5,605 nucleotides of DNA from Bacillota bacterium (GTDB lineage: Bacteria > Bacillota > Clostridia > Christensenellales > CAG-138), in the NCBI GenBank assembly GCA_023395595.1, contig JAEWYO010000025.1, positions 1 to 5,605 on the forward strand, given 5' to 3'. Positions 5,526 through 5,605 of the stretch are shown here, in pieces. The notes under the pieces were generated by a model. The model saw nothing but the letters and a program-made list of their open reading frames with translations. It ran no database searches and had not been told where the DNA came from. A program made the translations under genes and the position numbers. Every line of letters starts with the position of its first letter. Positions within the stretch are counted from its first letter, which is position 1.

Positions 5526-5543
5526 TGTGGGTTTCTACCCACA
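5526..5543 (+). promoter_or_regulatory. Hairpin at the expected 5' end of the downstream transcript
   Basis: TGTGGGT (5526-5532), loop TTCT, ACCCACA (5537-5543) form a perfect 7-bp stem placed right where transcription should begin. It could stabilise the mRNA 5' end or be an operator at the start site. The arm GTGGGT could also pair with a second ACCCAC at 5569-5574 in the otherwise G-poor leader. Confidence 0.45.
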
Positions 5544-5586
5544 AACCAGCCCAACGCAACACAACGATACCCACGGTTAACCCGTC

Positions 5587-5593
5587 AAGGAGG
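5587..5593 (+). promoter_or_regulatory. Strong Shine-Dalgarno of the next gene
   Basis: AAGGAGG five bases before ATG 5599, a near-ideal ribosome binding site. It marks the start of the next plus-strand gene. Confidence 0.85.
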
Positions 5594-5598
5594 AGCCT

Positions 5599-5605
5599 AT
5601 GATTC
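5599..5605 (+). CDS. Start of a downstream gene, only seven bases visible
   Basis: ATG ATT C follows AAGGAGG and an upstream extended -10 promoter, so a plus-strand gene almost certainly begins here. Only Met-Ile can be read, so its product cannot be inferred. Confidence 0.7.

Noticed and set aside
5353..5580. 75-codon plus-strand frame over the tRNA promoter and next-gene leader
   Set aside because: It covers the consensus tRNA promoter and another promoter, has no ribosome binding site, and its Cys/Phe-rich translation looks random.

Overview
The window carries the distal part of a histidine-utilisation (hut) operon on the plus strand, then an AT-rich segment with one minus-strand gene, a minus-strand tRNA-Met, and the first codons of a further plus-strand gene. 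The likely source is a fairly GC-rich member of the Clostridia/Firmicutes. Reasons are the long-form urocanase, a stand-alone formiminotransferase, strong AGGAGG-type ribosome binding sites, and a tRNA-Met that closely resembles the Bacillus elongator tRNA-Met as I remember it. No species can be named.

Bases 1-4030 hold three consecutive degradative genes: hutU (cut off at its 5' end by the window edge), ftcD and hutI. Together they take urocanate to imidazolonepropionate (HutU), to N-formimino-glutamate (HutI), and to glutamate plus 5-formimino-tetrahydrofolate (FtcD). Histidase (hutH) and the cyclodeaminase needed to recycle formimino-THF are not in the window. A hairpin at 4050-4071 probably ends the operon.

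The hutU-ftcD junction is unusual. About 200 bp of AT-rich sequence is built from four tandem units of 52-53 bp, arranged as two copies of a 105-bp unit. Each unit is a version of the ftcD translation start region (purine-rich Shine-Dalgarno-like stretch, then GTG/ATG-GCN-...). The first three are decoy starts that open minigenes of 9-15 codons. The fourth is the real ftcD start.

Bases 4081-5270 are clearly poorer in GC than the hut genes. They encode one minus-strand protein of 259 residues with an HEYSH zinc-protease motif and a downstream glutamate, of unknown function. Upstream of it, a perfect 10-bp inverted repeat overlaps the -35 box of a promoter with a consensus -10, which looks like a repressor operator. 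The segment abuts the 3' end of the tRNA gene and looks horizontally acquired.

Bases 5246-5605 hold a terminator, tRNA-Met(CAT) with a perfect consensus promoter, and divergently an extended -10 promoter with a 5'-end hairpin, an A/C-rich leader and a strong ribosome binding site for a gene starting at 5599.
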